Part shown: piece by piece, positions 12,053 through 27,000 of the stretch
Numbering within the stretch: the first letter of the stretch is position 1
Layout: each line of letters begins with the position of its first letter
NCBI GenBank assembly: GCA_027922465.2
Contig: BQMF02000208.1
Location: 434,001-498,000 of the forward strand
Length of the DNA stretch: 64,000 bases
Direction: 5' to 3'
Origin: Turritopsis dohrnii
Taxonomy: Eukaryota; Cnidaria; Hydrozoa; Anthoathecata; Oceaniidae
Notes under the pieces: generated by a model
The model's input: the letters and a program-made list of their open reading frames with translations, nothing else
Databases searched by the model: none
What the model was told of the DNA's origin: nothing
Program-made: the position numbers and the translations under genes

Positions 12053-15000
12053 GTGAGTAAAAATGGAATATTACAGTATGAAACTTTCTTAAATATGTAT
12101 TATTTATTTATTCTAGGGCATATTCAAAGTTTGCAAAAGGAATGTCAAAAAGGATGGATTAGAAATGGAGAGTTTTGTTATTTATTTCATAATGTGACCT
12201 CTACACTTCATGGTCATTCACAGAAAGACTCACAACTAATATGCAAAAGACTCGGAGGAAATCTACTTAGTTTAGCTGACAAAATTGAATCAGATTTTAT
12301 TTCGAATATATTCATTACTGATCTTGTCATTAAGCGTCAACACTATTGGATAGGTAAGAAGTGTTCTGTTAACGTTTAAGGGGAGAAATTTTCGTAAAGT
12401 GTTGTCATCTAGACTTTCACATCTTGTATTCTGAATTGTAAAGAGAAAGTTAAAGAAGGGCAATTCGAAATGACGAACCTTGAATTTCCGAAAGGTTTAA
12501 TCACCTTCCCATCCAATTCATTTAGGTCTAAATGACATCAAAAAGGAAGGTACCTATGAATGGATAGATGGAACACCATACAATGCTAGCATCTTCCAAA
12601 ATTGGCGATCTGACAAAGGTGAACCTAACAATTTCAACAATGAAGATTGTGTTGAGACTACTTGGGATGGAAAGTGGAACGACAATGCCTGTTTTCGAGA
12701 GTTTGGATTTATTTGCAAGAGAGGCATAGGTAAAGTTAAACCTTGAAAGTGTTATTGTTCGTAATTTCAAAAGTGAAACCTTTAAGAAAATGTTTTATGT
12801 TATGCCTATTCAATGTTGTTGATTGGAGTAAGTCTCCACTTAGTTCAAACACTTGTTTATCGGTTTGTTGCCGCTTATTTATTTTATTTTTTTTCATTGA
12901 AAACACTATTGCAGTAACCTGAAGCAAATAAATAATAAACAAAATAGCACAAGCTATATGTTTCATAATCTCATGTTGTACCATTAGCAAAATTAGAATC
13001 AAACATTAATTTATTGCTTGCAAAAATGTTTTGATGGTTTCTAATTTAATACAGATAAATGAATGTCAAAACGTCATCTTAACAATGATGTTATGCTGTT
13101 CCTTTCGAACTTGTAAACAATCTTTACATAAAAGTTCTTGCATTACATACAGGATGATAATGATAATATTATTACAATACATTTTCAGTTTTTATAGTTG
13201 ACATTGGAAACTGATCTTATTTATGCTATGCAACCAATGTCAATCTGATAATATGATCTTTATGAAGAACAAAGGTTTATATTGTTGGAATGGTGCACTA
13301 AAATGAAGAGAAATTCAGCTTTTTCAATCTATGATTTGTTGTTCTTTCTAATTTAGATGACCCAACTCCTGCTCCTCCAACACTTCCTCCATTTCCAAAT
13401 GCTACCATACGTAAGTATTGTTTTACCTTACCGGGGAAAAAAAATTCGGGGAAAAGTGACCAATGTTTTTTATGGGGGTGGGGGCTAAAATTTTCCCTGA
13501 CCAAATTTTTCTCCAACTTTTACGCACCCGACCAAAAATTTTCCCCAACTTTTTTTCCCGATAAGGTATACAATAACTCATCTTGATTTTCTTTCTTCTT
13601 ATACTGTACTGAAAATAATTAGTCAGGGAAAAGTGACTAATTTCAAAATTTAGTCGGGGAAAAGTGACTTATTTAAAAAATTGGTTGGGGAAGAGTGACT
13701 AAAATTTCTTTAGGTGGCTAAAATTTTCCCAGACTAGAATTTTCCCCAACTAAATTTTTTGCCAACTTTTTTTTTCCCTGAAAAGGTATTCCAGGTTAAT
13801 TTAATTTCAAGGCGGGAGAAGGGAATAATGCAAATTCTTGAACAATAACATTCTTGTGCTATGATCTAATAAATACTAACCATTTTGTATCAGTGAATTT
13901 TAATGACATGCTCTTGTACTTATACTTATACTTGAATATTACTTTAACTATCCTACACACATAATGTACCTAAACTTTGAGCAACTTACATTAACTTTGA
14001 GCAATTGCCCTCCCCAGCAAGTGAGAGGTCGTGAGTTTGGGTCCCATTCAATCTGCTAAACTTTGTGTTGCAATTGAAAAGGAAGATTGTGTGTGATAGC
14101 TAAATACGTAAACTGTAACACATCAGATATTTGAATGTAATTGATTTTGAATATTCTTGTTCTTTTCAAGTATAAAATATAATAATAAAATTTTCATATA
14201 AAATTTTTAGGAGTTTTTATGTTGTTCCTGGTTTGTTTTCAGAACCAACCACATGTGAAGCTGGATGGATACCTTGGGGAACATCTTGTTATGGTATTAT
14301 CAGAAGATTACAAAAGACATGGCAGGATGCGCGCTCTGACTGTTTACGGAGATTTGGCGATCTTGTTGTCATAGAAACTTCGACTGAGCAACAGTTTCTA
14401 ACCAATGAAGTGTCAACTGATAGCTCTGTAAGATAAATAAAAAGTTCCTTTCTGTTGGGGATCCTTCATCAATGAATGCACATTATTGAGACCAGATCAA
14501 GTATTATTTCATCATTCCCGTTTAGGAATTTTGGATTGGGTTGTCTGATCAATCAATCGAGGGACAATTTAATTGGGTTAATGGAAAGAAATTAAATAAT
14601 TTTACAAATTGGGGAAATAATGAACCAAGTAATGATTTTGGGGGCGAAGATTGTGTTGAGTTATATGGGAAATGGAATCCTGGGAAGTGGAATGATAATC
14701 ACTGTGCATCCCTTCGTGATTATATTTGCGAGAAACAATCAGGTACTCAGTTTTTAGTCTCATAACATCTATGATTTATTCGTTTTGATTCAGTTCTCAC
14801 ACCTTGAGCATGAAGGATGAGATGAACAAAACATCACTTAATTGCATAAATTGCGACTGGTTCCAAGTAGATGTGGATAATAGATTGAAAAGGATATTCT
14901 ATCAAAAGCAATTAGATCAATGACAAAATAAATTTAGCTGACACAACAGCAACTGGCCCACATCAAATTTGTTTGTTTTTCTTCTTTACTCTTTATTCCT

Positions 15001-18000
15001 TTTGTGTAGGTATACATAACTGTCCCGAAGGATGGAAGTGGTATGGAGACTACTGTTACCAAATCAATGCCCATCCAGCTCTGAAACGATCCTGGAATGA
15101 ATCGCGTAGTTATTGCCTGGATTTTAACAAAAATTGGGAGGATAAGATTGATGTTGCAGAAGCTGATTTAGTTAGTATCAATTCAGAGGATGAGGAAAAG
15201 ATGCTTATTCGGGAGTTTCGAAAAAATGGCATAACAAGCCGCTTTGATGCATTTTGGACAGGACTGAACAGTTTAAACAGCAGGAAAGAATTTGAGTGGT
15301 CAGACAAAACCCCTTTCAATTATACAAATTGGAAGACTTCCTTTTCAAAGAATGGGCAATGCGTGCAAGCAAAGATCAATGGTGTAAGAAGTGCCACCAT
15401 TGGTGTAACAACTATTGGTTGGGAGAAAGCCTTGTGCTCTAAGAAAAATTTCTTTGCATGTAAAATTAAACGGGGTACGTACTTTTCATTCTGTGTAAGA
15501 AAGTTTTCATTGTTACAGTAATTAAGTAATCAGTATTGATTTCACTTAAGAAAGATGAAATGCTGCATAATTCCCAAAGCCAACAATAGTGGTTTTTGAA
15601 ACCAAACTTTAGCTAAAGTTAAAGTGATATTTGAATTTCACATGCTTAAAATCACTAGATAGAATAAGCTCTCTTGTTGTTTTTAGGAAAAGATAGGTGT
15701 TACAGTCCACTTGGAATGCAAAACTTTGATGTCCCTGACAGTTCAATCACATCTAACACTCAACTGTCGGTCGCTACGCCACCTGCTGCCGCAAGGTTAT
15801 ATTTAAAGAAAGGCAACTCACTGGATGGTGCATGGTGTGCTGCCAATGGCACAAAAGTCAGTTCTGATTGGGTGCCATAATTATAAATAATAGAAATGTT
15901 ACGTAGTATCTAACATATTAAGGCTGTGAAGTGTGCTGCGTTACCACCTGTTCGCCATCTAGGATTTTTATTCAATGATTTTGTGTGGTAGGTCGAAAAA
16001 AGGACCCCATGTTCGTGAATACTAAATAGAAAGAAGTTCTGATAATTACTTTTGCTTGTTATTTTGAAAACCTAATGCCATGAGTAAATCTTTAATTCCA
16101 GTAGCAGATAACCTTATGTCCTGCATTTTCTAAACTTTTCTTCAATGGGTTTCTCTCCTTATGTTTTAGTTATAAGGTGTCAATTTTGGATACAGGAATG
16201 AAACAAAATCATTTTGATATTTCAGACACCCTGGCTTCAAATCAATTTTGGTAGTCCTCAAAAGATGACATACATGGGTTTACAAGGCAAATCAAATTCA
16301 GATGCTCTTGTAACTTCATTTTATTTGCGATATTCGTTAGATGGTATTTCCTGGAGCACATACGGTGACATTCCTCCACATTCCTACTATGTAAGTTCCA
16401 ACAGAATAAGAATGTTATTGAAAGTACCAATTTCTTCATGAGCATGATCTGAAAATTACTTCATCTGCAGCAATAGCAACACGTTGGAACTGTTTTACCA
16501 TCTTTCAGCAAGACCACCTCTAACAATGCCTTCCAAAAATTTTACTTTGTTCTTATTTCAGCAATTCCGTGCATATACATATTGGCGAGACCATAATGAG
16601 AGAGTTGTAAATCTTCCTCTTCCAACACCGTTTGTTGCACAATATGTTCGAATTTATCCACTCACATGGAAGGAAGCGTGTTGCATGAGGGTAGAATTTT
16701 ATGGATGTGAAGCAGGTGGGTGCTTGTTTGTCTTTTGTAACAATCTTCAATATCAAACATAGGACTTTGAAGAATTTGCCATCATTCACTTCTACAAAAT
16801 GATTAACTATTATAACAAATGATTTCAAGCCATTTCAGTGAAGTGAGTTTTCTTTTGAAGTATTACTATCGTTCAAATACCTTTCGTATGTTACTGCTTA
16901 GATGTAAATAATCAGCAATGTGGAGTGGGATGGAATGAAGATCCCGTTTCGAAAAATTGCTATAAATTTAGTAGGAAGAAAACGTCCTGGGATGGTATGT
17001 ATTTTCGCTTTACAGGGCTGCTTTTCGATTCGGGTGTGGACAGTTTGATTAATCACCTATTTCACGTAAAGTCAGCATAATTCAACATCTCTTACTATGT
17101 GCCAACCATAGCTCTTCGCCTGATTTGTCATCTATATATTAATAGCCGATTCTCTGTCTGTTTGTTTTTAAGTCACGCAAAATGGTAGATTGAGTTGTGA
17201 TGGGATTATTTATTGTACTTTGTGCGACGTCAGTGTGAATCCATTGTATTGAAATCCTAATCAAATGCGCCGTTTAGGGAAAATAATCTTGGTAACCAAT
17301 AGGGATAACTGACGTTTTTTGGGTTTCGCGATACAGGCGATGGGGTGACGAAAAATTTGGGTCTAATTTTTTGGGGGGACGGGTGTGTGACATCAAAATT
17401 TTGATCAACGATATCTTCATAACGGTTGGTCGTAGCAAAACGATCCCATACATTTTTTTGAGCAGTTTTTCGAGCTCTTCAACATGGGCACACCTATCAT
17501 TTCAAATTCCTATATTTTATTTTTCATGAACTGGACGCAGGCTGAACATGGGCAGCGAACGACGCCACCTTGGCGGCTAGTTGTAATAATTCTTTTACCT
17601 GACTTAATTTTTTTTGTGTTGTTTTTCTTTCAGCTGCTCAAAGTATATGTGCAGCCCAAGGTGCTGACCTAATCAGTATTACTTCTCCCCAAGAACGGAA
17701 TTTCGTCAACGGAAAAATTAAGGCTTTGAGTGGACGTAATTTTGATTTTTGGTCTGGCCTAAATGACCTGGATGATGAGGGGATATTTCGATGGAAAGAT
17801 TTCTCGCCAGTTTTACTCACGAACTGGTACAAGGACAGCCCTAAAAAAAACAGTAGTAAGTTTGTATTTTAGGTTTAAGTTTCGATTCTGTATCATACTG
17901 TAGTGAACAGTTTTTTTGTAGTTATTTCTTTTACATGTTTGTATTTTCTCTAAACAAATTCGTGTTTCAGAACGAACAAACTGTGTTGCAATACGTGCCA

Positions 18001-21000
18001 GTGACGGCTTTTGGAAAGATGAGGATTGCACTAGTATTAGGAACTTTGCTTGCAAACGAACTTGTAAGATTCTTGTCATTTTGTTTATTTTTCTTTTGAG
18101 TTTGTTGTAAGAATTTTGTTGCCATTTCAGTGGTGACTTCCACTACCATTGCTTGATCTCTTAAGTCATAAATAAACTGAAGAAAAATTGTAGAACGAAT
18201 TCTTCGGGTTTTTACTCGCTATTCTGAGAAGTGTATCGTTGGATTACCTGCTGTATTGGGTTGAAAAAACATTGTTATTTATCTGTGGCAGTTCGTTATC
18301 ATATTTTATTAATTTTACTAAGATGTCATCCGGTATCCAGGGGGGAATTTTGTTGAAAAATCAGTGCTAGGGAGTGCATTCCTATGGAAATGTATATACT
18401 ATTTCAATAAAAATGCTCTTTATTGCCGTGACTTTTTGACGATTTTGCCCACAAGGTAATAGTCTTCTGATATATTTTTTGCATACTTTTCATTTTTAGA
18501 CACAAGTAAACTTGCTAAAAAAGAACCATTTAATACCAGTATGTCAGCTATTAACTAATAATTATACTTTTGTTCTTAACATCGTTGGAGCTTCTAACTT
18601 TCATGTACTACTATGTTTAGACTGGATGATTGACGCAGACTTTTATTGGGCATTTGATGATGTTCGCAATAACACGATATTTGGAACTGTACCTGCCAAA
18701 GTATATGGTACCTTATCGCAAATTAATTTCCCTGTAGCACATGGTTCTAATGCAGTTCCTAGCACAGGAATGTTCTTCAAAGGTGGTGACAGTTACGTTA
18801 CCCTTCCTTACATCGAAGCTGCATGCTTAACCAATCCAGGTGCTAGTTATTGTACGCATGGCATTACAGTGTCCTTTCGTTTCAAGTCAAGCAGTGTATT
18901 TTCTACAATTCCTGCATTTATCCTTGACAATGTTGGACTTAGTGGAAAGTTCTCCGGATTTTATGTTTCTATCGTGCACGGTCGCATAAAAACCTTCATA
19001 CAAACACGTAGGAAGTATTATAACGTTGCAGCAATTTTCAGACGGGGTATTTGGAACCATTTTGCATGCACTTGGTCTGTAAACAGTGGACTTAGAGTTT
19101 ATATTAATGGTCGATCAAGGTACAGTATTTTTATAATTGCCTTAGCCATGCAAAATTATATAAGAAATAAAATCAAATTTGGTTGGGTAAGTTATTGGAA
19201 TGATTTCTAATTGTTGTTGATTTCTTTTTAAAGTGGAACCCATATTTATGGCTCAAGTAGTTCTTTTGCTGTCTCTCCATCAAGTCGAGAGTTGTTTGTT
19301 GGAAGATCTCAAGATACAAAGAAGTCTACTGTAATGTCACTCATGGCTCTTGTTGTGTATGAGAAAGTCTTAACTTCTGAAGAAATCACATTTTTGTATA
19401 CTACGGGTAAGTTCTTCCATTCTTTACACAGTTGTATTGCATTTCGTTTTGTAGTTTGAATAAAATGGAAAGGAAAACTGGTTTGCCATTTTAATTTTCT
19501 GTAATGTTTTATGACTTATAAAAGGTTTTGCATTTTTTTGTAGTCAGTGAACTAAAGGAATAACTTTGAGGGAGGAAATTCTAATTCTAATAATATGATT
19601 ACCACTAAAAAACAGTTAATTAATTTCCTGAAACGCCAATGCATTCTTGTTTTTTCGTAATATCAATTTCTCTTAATGAACTCACCTGCAGGAAGACCAG
19701 TTTTCTATGATTGGTCTTATAAATCTTTTCCATTATCGCTAAAACTAGTTCCACATCTCCTACATGTGTAATCTTTTCTCATGAAAATGATTTCAGCGCC
19801 AAATGAGCATGCACTCAGCTCACTTTCTTTTTTCTCTTTGAGTGTTCTTTCATTTCTTTCCAGAAATATAAGGTCATGTTTTGTCAGCCAAAAAGTGTTA
19901 TAAAATCTATTGTACATGATTATTGAAGAGCATTCTATTTTTGCAAAAGTTGTGACTATTAGTAATTTCTGATGAATTATAAATCGCATTCAAAGGTATG
20001 AAGGTGAACCCTCCATGGTTTCTTCAGACCGTTGACCTGCTGGAAGAACTTATTTGAATGCTAGCCATCATTCTGGTGCAAAGACCTAAAAAATTGTTCT
20101 CTCCAAAGGTTAATGAAGTCCATTCAGTGATGTTGCATAAAGGCTGAAATACACTATTGTTTTCCAATGATAATTTTCCAATGATGCGTTCCAATGTCGT
20201 TGAAAATTAAAACTTTTTTGTGTGAATACACTATCATTAAAAATTACAAACATGGAGTCTGAGGAAGAAATAGCAGCTGCTGTCATATTTTGTCAAAAAG
20301 AGAGTCGAATACAGCAAATGAAAACAAAGAAATACACGAAGTCATGACTTAATTTGTGAAAACGAACAAAGCAGCTCACTTTCTTGTTTCGTTTCTATCC
20401 TTAATTGGTGAAAATGAACAAAGAAGCTCACTGTCTCATTTCGTTTCTATCCTTAAGCTGATATGCAGCTGATGGTTGTAGAAAATACATGAAACTTATA
20501 GTTCTGTAATGCTAGTATTTCATCTATTTTTTAACTTAGTCTTATTCAAAATGTTGTTTTTGTATAGATTCAATTCAAAATGATATTTCAATTGAAAGCA
20601 ATAGAAAAAAATGACATTGAAAATGAGAGTGTCAAATATGACATTTTTTCTGAATACAATGTCATTATCCAATGTTAATTGGAAAATTATCATTGGAAAG
20701 TGAAGATGGCAAAGGAACATTGTTACCCAAAATGAAAAATAAGCATTTTACCAGAGGGGTTAATAATGAGAGTAGACAGTATTAACGATACTCAAACAGC
20801 AGAATGAATACTTCAAACCACATCTATCAGTGCACTTGATGAAAACAGTGTCAGTTTAATACTGAAAACACTCTCTGAATGTGAGACTTGAAGAATAGAT
20901 TACATTATATGAAGGAATTTCTGTCATTTTATAGCATTCGGCAAATGTCAGTGGGGTACAATTCCCTTGGGTTCGTATTGCTACGAATTTTCTACAAATC

Positions 21001-24000
21001 AGTACAACTGGGCAGATGCATCGAAATATTGTAAAGATAATGGAGGACATTTGATGAGTGTACACTCTCCTGATGAGCAGGCTACGCTGTCTCTTGCATC
21101 TTACCTTAATAAAGAGATATGGATTGGTATGGCATGCTTCTATTTATGCTTTCTTCTTATGTAAAATATTGAGTTGTTAGCCCAATAGCCCATCTGATTT
21201 GTGATACATTTGAATCACAGACTCTTTCAATGTATACTGTAATACTTATTGATTTTTAATTTTGCAGGATTAAACTCGAAACAAGAGAACCACCTGTATT
21301 CTTGGACTGACAGCACACAAGTTGTGTTTACAAATTGGAATGCTTACGAACCAAATAACTGGAACAACCGGCGGGAGGACTGTGTGCATACATGGCATAA
21401 TGGAATGTGGAATGACAACTTATGCTACCTTTCCAAAACATTTGTGTGTAAATATAAACGAGGTAGGTCTTTGGGTGTTTAACTAGTATCTTGGGTGAAA
21501 CGTTTTTTCCTGCCTTCAATTTCTCTATCTTCCTTGTTTGTGCCTTTACCTGTCAATTATGTGACAAAAACTAAATTTAGGGAATAGTCAATAGAAAGTA
21601 ATGTCATCAAAAATGGGATCATCTGGCAGAAACCTTATTTTAGAACCATTATTATAACGTTTCCGTTGAAATTTGAGTAATTTAGGTCTCCATTGGGATG
21701 TATTACACAAACATTACGTCACATTTTCATAGCTTTCGTAATGCATAAACTCATTAATTTTTTATTTGAAGCAGGCTTAAGGATTTAATGTCTTTTGTTT
21801 TGAAACCAAATGTAACAGACAGCTTCTTGTTTTGTCTGCAATAGGGGCTTTTTTTTATGAAACAGCCAATATTTCATTATCATAGTTGAAAAAGGGCAAG
21901 ACTATCTAAATGACAGTTGTTGCTTTGCATTGAATGTTCCAGGCATCGATTAAGAAGTAATTCTTTCAGCTGTTATTTGGGTTGACTAGAAAAATTTCCT
22001 CTTTATTTAGTGTATACAGCATATAAGGGTGAAACAGAAGGTTAGTTTTTTTGGTAATGTATAATGTAACTTCTTTTGATGGATTCCAGAAAATATATTT
22101 CATGAGCTAATAATTATAAATCACAAAAATATTTCAATATTTACTGCTTAACAGTATAAATGCATTTTTTATATATGATCGAGATTTGGCCAAAACATAA
22201 GAACAACATGAGGCTTGAATCATTGTTCCAAAAATTGTCACATTCAACAAAATAAGAACAATTTTAGGCTTAAAAAGGCTCAAAGAATAAACAGCCAACT
22301 GGTTTGCTGGTTCTTATAAAAAAATGATTGTAGATTATTTCATCAAGATGTTTCAAGAACTTAATTGTGGTTCACTTATTGAGGCATTTATATCTTGCTT
22401 TAGCACCGACATTTAAGGTATCCATTCGTTATTATCAAAGGAAAACATTTGGCTGTCCTATATCCAAAAATATTCGTATCATAAATGCTCGCTACGGAAG
22501 CACAAAATACAACTGCTTCCTGAATGAGAATTTAACACGTTCCATTATTGAAAAACAATGCTTTGGATCAAAGTGTGCTGACATAGTGGCGAGTGATCGA
22601 TTTTTCAACAAAACCAACCCATGTATTGGAATTCTCAGTTGGGCCAGCAAAGCAATTTACCTGAATTATACTTGTGATAAAGGTATGGTGGGTTTTTTTG
22701 TTTGTTTTTTTTTAATTGTATTGTTAGTATTAATAATTATTAATATTTAGAGCTAGAGGATAATCGTAGTTCAGCATAATAAAATTGTAGGGTGTAACGC
22801 AATTCAAGCAGAAATTCACAGGGCATGCATTGATAGTAGTGTCCCATACACCGAAGCTTTCTATCCTGTATAAATATTCTAGAATAAATAATAAGTAAAT
22901 CTGATAAGCTTAACAAGCTGTTGGTATGATTCGCCATTAAAAGTAGATAAAGAAAATAACAAACAACAAGTTTAAAATTAAGCAAAAGCTTTTCGGTATA
23001 AAACCATCATCTTTGCATAACAAGCTGATTTCCTATTTTTTGGTGTTTTTGAAATGGATATGATAAAAGTTATTTTGTTTATTTTTATTTCCTGGCTTGT
23101 ATCTCATTTTAAAAAGTCTTCCAATGAAATTGCATTATAAACCAGAGCAGGTCATGAGAAAAATGATCTCATACGTTTTTTATGGTGCTTATTCGGAAAG
23201 AAAGCATACCCTGTGATTTTTAGAGTTTCAAAATTCTTCCTGATTTTTTGTTTCAATTTTTTTATTTTATCTTATCAGTTATTTTATCATATTTTATTAT
23301 ATCACACATTTTAACAGAGATTCGGAATTCCCGAGTTAAAAACCGAGTTACGCATTATGACGTCACTAACCGAGTTACTAACTCTGAGATTTTTAAAGTT
23401 TAATTTTTCTCGAGTTACTAACTCGGAAATTGTTTTTGGTTTTATTTTTTCTGAGTTAAAGAATATTTTTCAAGTATTGTAAGGGATATTTTCGAAAGTT
23501 CACTGGGAATAGTGTGAGTTTTTATAAAAGTCTAAGTAAGCCAAATTTGTGGCAAATTTTGAAAATCGTTCAATTTTAATGAAAATTTAACACTGGAACA
23601 AATTTGTACTGCTGCTTTCAAACATGAAGGTCAACTTGTGGATAAGGTCAAATTAGACCAAATTTGGACCAAATTTTGAAAATTGTTCAATTCTAATGAA
23701 GATGTAATAGAGGAATAACTTCGTACTGCTATTTTCGAAACTGAAGGTCAACTTGTGCATAAGGCCAAATTTTGACCAAATTGTTCAACTATAATGAAAA
23801 TTTGCACACAGAGAAATTTTATAGTGCAAGATTTTGATCTACATTAATGCAGAAATGGCATCAAAGTAATCAGTTGAGCAAGTCGATGAATATGTTAATC
23901 CTAATGATATGCTGTCCTGATATTATTTTTAACTGCAGCTGTGCCATGGCACCGCTGACATATTTTTCTACTCAGTTTTGTAACTCGGGAATTCTGAACC

Positions 24001-27000
24001 TCATTTTAACACCTTTTGACAAAATTGTTTCAATATTCTTCGACACCTAAAATTGAGTGAGCAAAGTCGTCAAAAGTCACTGTGATAAAGAGTATTTTTA
24101 TTGTAATAATGTATGTTGCTAAAGAAATGCACTCCTTCACAGTGATTTTTCAACATATTTGCCCACTGGGAAAAATATCTGCCTTGAAAATCACAAGTTT
24201 TTCTTTCTGTAGACCTCCGTTTCTATATGCATTTTTACATATCAATAAAATTTGTATTTTACTGTATTTGTTAGGAGTCACTGAAGATGTTTTTGGTTGT
24301 CCCAACGGTTACTCTGTTTTTATTCAAAACAATATTTGCTATAAACTGTACCCGATGGAAATGACTTTTGCAGAGGCACAAAAGGTCTGCAAAGCTGATA
24401 ATGCTGACCTTTTATCTATCCATTCAAGGTATGTTACAACAACAAAACACTGGTATATCTTTTTAACATATTCATGCATCTGTTTTGTAGAAAAGTAAGA
24501 ATGATTGTGCGTTTTTTTTATCTTGAAGATCGGAGAAAAAATCCACAGAAAAGGGAAAAAAACGCGCATTGTTTTTTGACGTCTTTTCTAAGACGCCATC
24601 TTTATTTATATTAATATTTGAAAACTGCAGTCCATGAGAATGATAAAGGCCGTTTTCCACACCACATAAATACTTGTAAAACTAAAGGCCAGTTTCCACA
24701 CCATAATTGTCTTTTTTCTTTCCTTTATATCAACAACTGTGGGAATGGCCTGTGGGAACGGCCTCTCATTCGAATGCTCTTTCCTGGGAATCAATCTCCC
24801 AAAGGGATATTGCGGCTTTTTTCCACCATAGCTTAATTTTTGTGAGGGGAAAAAAACTGCATGAATTTCGGTAATACGGCATAATGGTTATGATGTTATA
24901 TTTATTGGATGATTTCAAGATGGTGTTGATAGCTACATGAAGCGCAGCTTCTATTGATTTACCGTACCACGCGGTAGTATTGGCAAAAGGAAGTCGAGTC
25001 TATATGAAGTTGATATTGCAAACAATTTGATGGTGAAGTTTGAAGTATGAAATATGAAAAATCCGAGCAAATATTTTAAACATTAATTGAAAAAAATAGT
25101 TGTTAAATAGATGATAAGGCATATCTAATTAGTTTTTCATGTATTTCATTACAAAAAACAAATAGTATCAAGTGCGGCTTATTTCCCCTGAAATGTCACG
25201 TGCAGCATTTTTCCCCTAAATGACTATACCTTTCCAATTGCTGTGCAATGTTTGCCGATCAGGTGGGACTTGAAACAACAATTTATTACTTGCCAGGCGA
25301 TCGCTCTAGCCACTAAGTTACCGACCCCGATTGGAAATTGGAAATTAGCAATTGGATAGTATATACATTGTATGTGAATGGTAATTTAATATATAAAAAA
25401 TTGTTGCACATCGGTTCCAAAATTTTATAATTTCTGGTTTTATTGTAACAATGTAAGCAGTTTTTATGACTAAGGTTTACTAAAGAACCCCTGATCTTTA
25501 AACACTTCCAGCCCTCTGAATAAGGAAAAAAGACTGACAGCAAAAAAAGTGCCGTTGTATTTGAAAATTGAGACAGCAGATCATTATTTACGATGGAAAA
25601 AAATTCCGTCCTGTAAGATGTTAACGAGAGCAAAACTTGATTGATTTATTCCAGTAAAAATAACGTGGTGTAGAATAATGAGTAATAAAACAGAAACTAA
25701 ATATTTCATAAATCAAGTGCTATCTTGAACAAAAAGTTACAAAATATGTTTGTTCATCCTATTCACATCTTATAAATCGAATAGGTGACGTAAACAAATG
25801 TTCTATGAAAAGAAAATGTTTGAGAATAAAAGGAACATGTCATGGGAATTCCCAGGAATTGCCAAAATCACCCATGTGTTAGATATAACTCGCCATTGTT
25901 TTGCTATTGTTTAAGTCTTGCCATTTCTCTTGGGTTTTCCTCTCAAAAAACGAAATGAAATGTTCATTAGATGGCACCAGTTGTCAAAGAAAAAGAAATG
26001 AATGATTTTTTTTTTCATTCTTCAAGCAAGCCAGACAATCTCACACGATTGAGAAAATAGAAAGAATAAGATAGAACGAAAGAAATGAAAGGACTTATTA
26101 AAGTGTTAATTATTCAATGTTTGCATCCAAAAAATGCTGTCGTCAAAATTTTGCCGTCGTAATTTTGATTTACGGCAGCTTCACAACGGCAAAAGCTGAA
26201 TGTCGTCGTAAATTCAGAGGGCTGCACTTCTGTATTATTTTTTTCAGTATGTACTAAATTACCTCCTGTCTCAGAAATATTTGTTTTTTCAACTACCAAT
26301 TGCCAATAAATTTCAGCTACAAAATCAGTATCACAATTTCTGTTTAACATTGTTCGCTCAGAAATTAATCTCTCGGAAAGTTTGAATACAACACTGTACT
26401 GTTTTCTACAGATTTTTAGATTAATATGTACTGAATGAAAGAGTGTGTTTCTACATTGTTTTCTTTTCAATCAGAAAAAAAGTAAAACACTCCTAAACTT
26501 TGAATTTATTTCTTTCCAAAATGTTTAAATTCGATCATACACAAAGTTTATAATCTATCCTTCAGGACATTATTTATCCTGTTTGTCTTGTCATGTCTGT
26601 ATAACGTTTTTCTTTAATTAAGACAAAAAGAAAATGTAGTGAATGAAAAAGAAATTAAGTTTTTCTGATGTAGCTATATAAGACAGTGAAATAACCGGGA
26701 ATTCAAAGAAATAATTTGTGGTTTGATACCTCCAATATTAGTCATACAATCACAACAGAAGATGATTTGACAAAAGGGAAAGTGTGAATAAGTTTTGAAA
26801 CAGTTATGACAAAAGAAATGAAGTATGCTTCGACATCATGTTTACGTGATTTACTTTACTATTTTAAAAAAAAAATCAGTTCTTTGCAAGAATTTTGTTT
26901 TGTTTTTGCCAGGTTCGAGGAGCTTTACTTAACAACCTTAACTAGCACGCTCACCAAACCAAATGATATTTGGATGGGATTGAAATATGATGAACTGAAC

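Noticed and set aside
13985..14070. tRNA-like SINE remnant on the plus strand
   Set aside because: ggtcgtgagtttgggtccc resembles a B box, but no A box, body or tail could be made out.
18500..18620. Exon starting at 18500 after catttttag
   Set aside because: Read in phase 1 it reaches a stop at once (… SAIN then TAA). The acceptor at 18620 gives the right phase and the start of the LamG-like domain.
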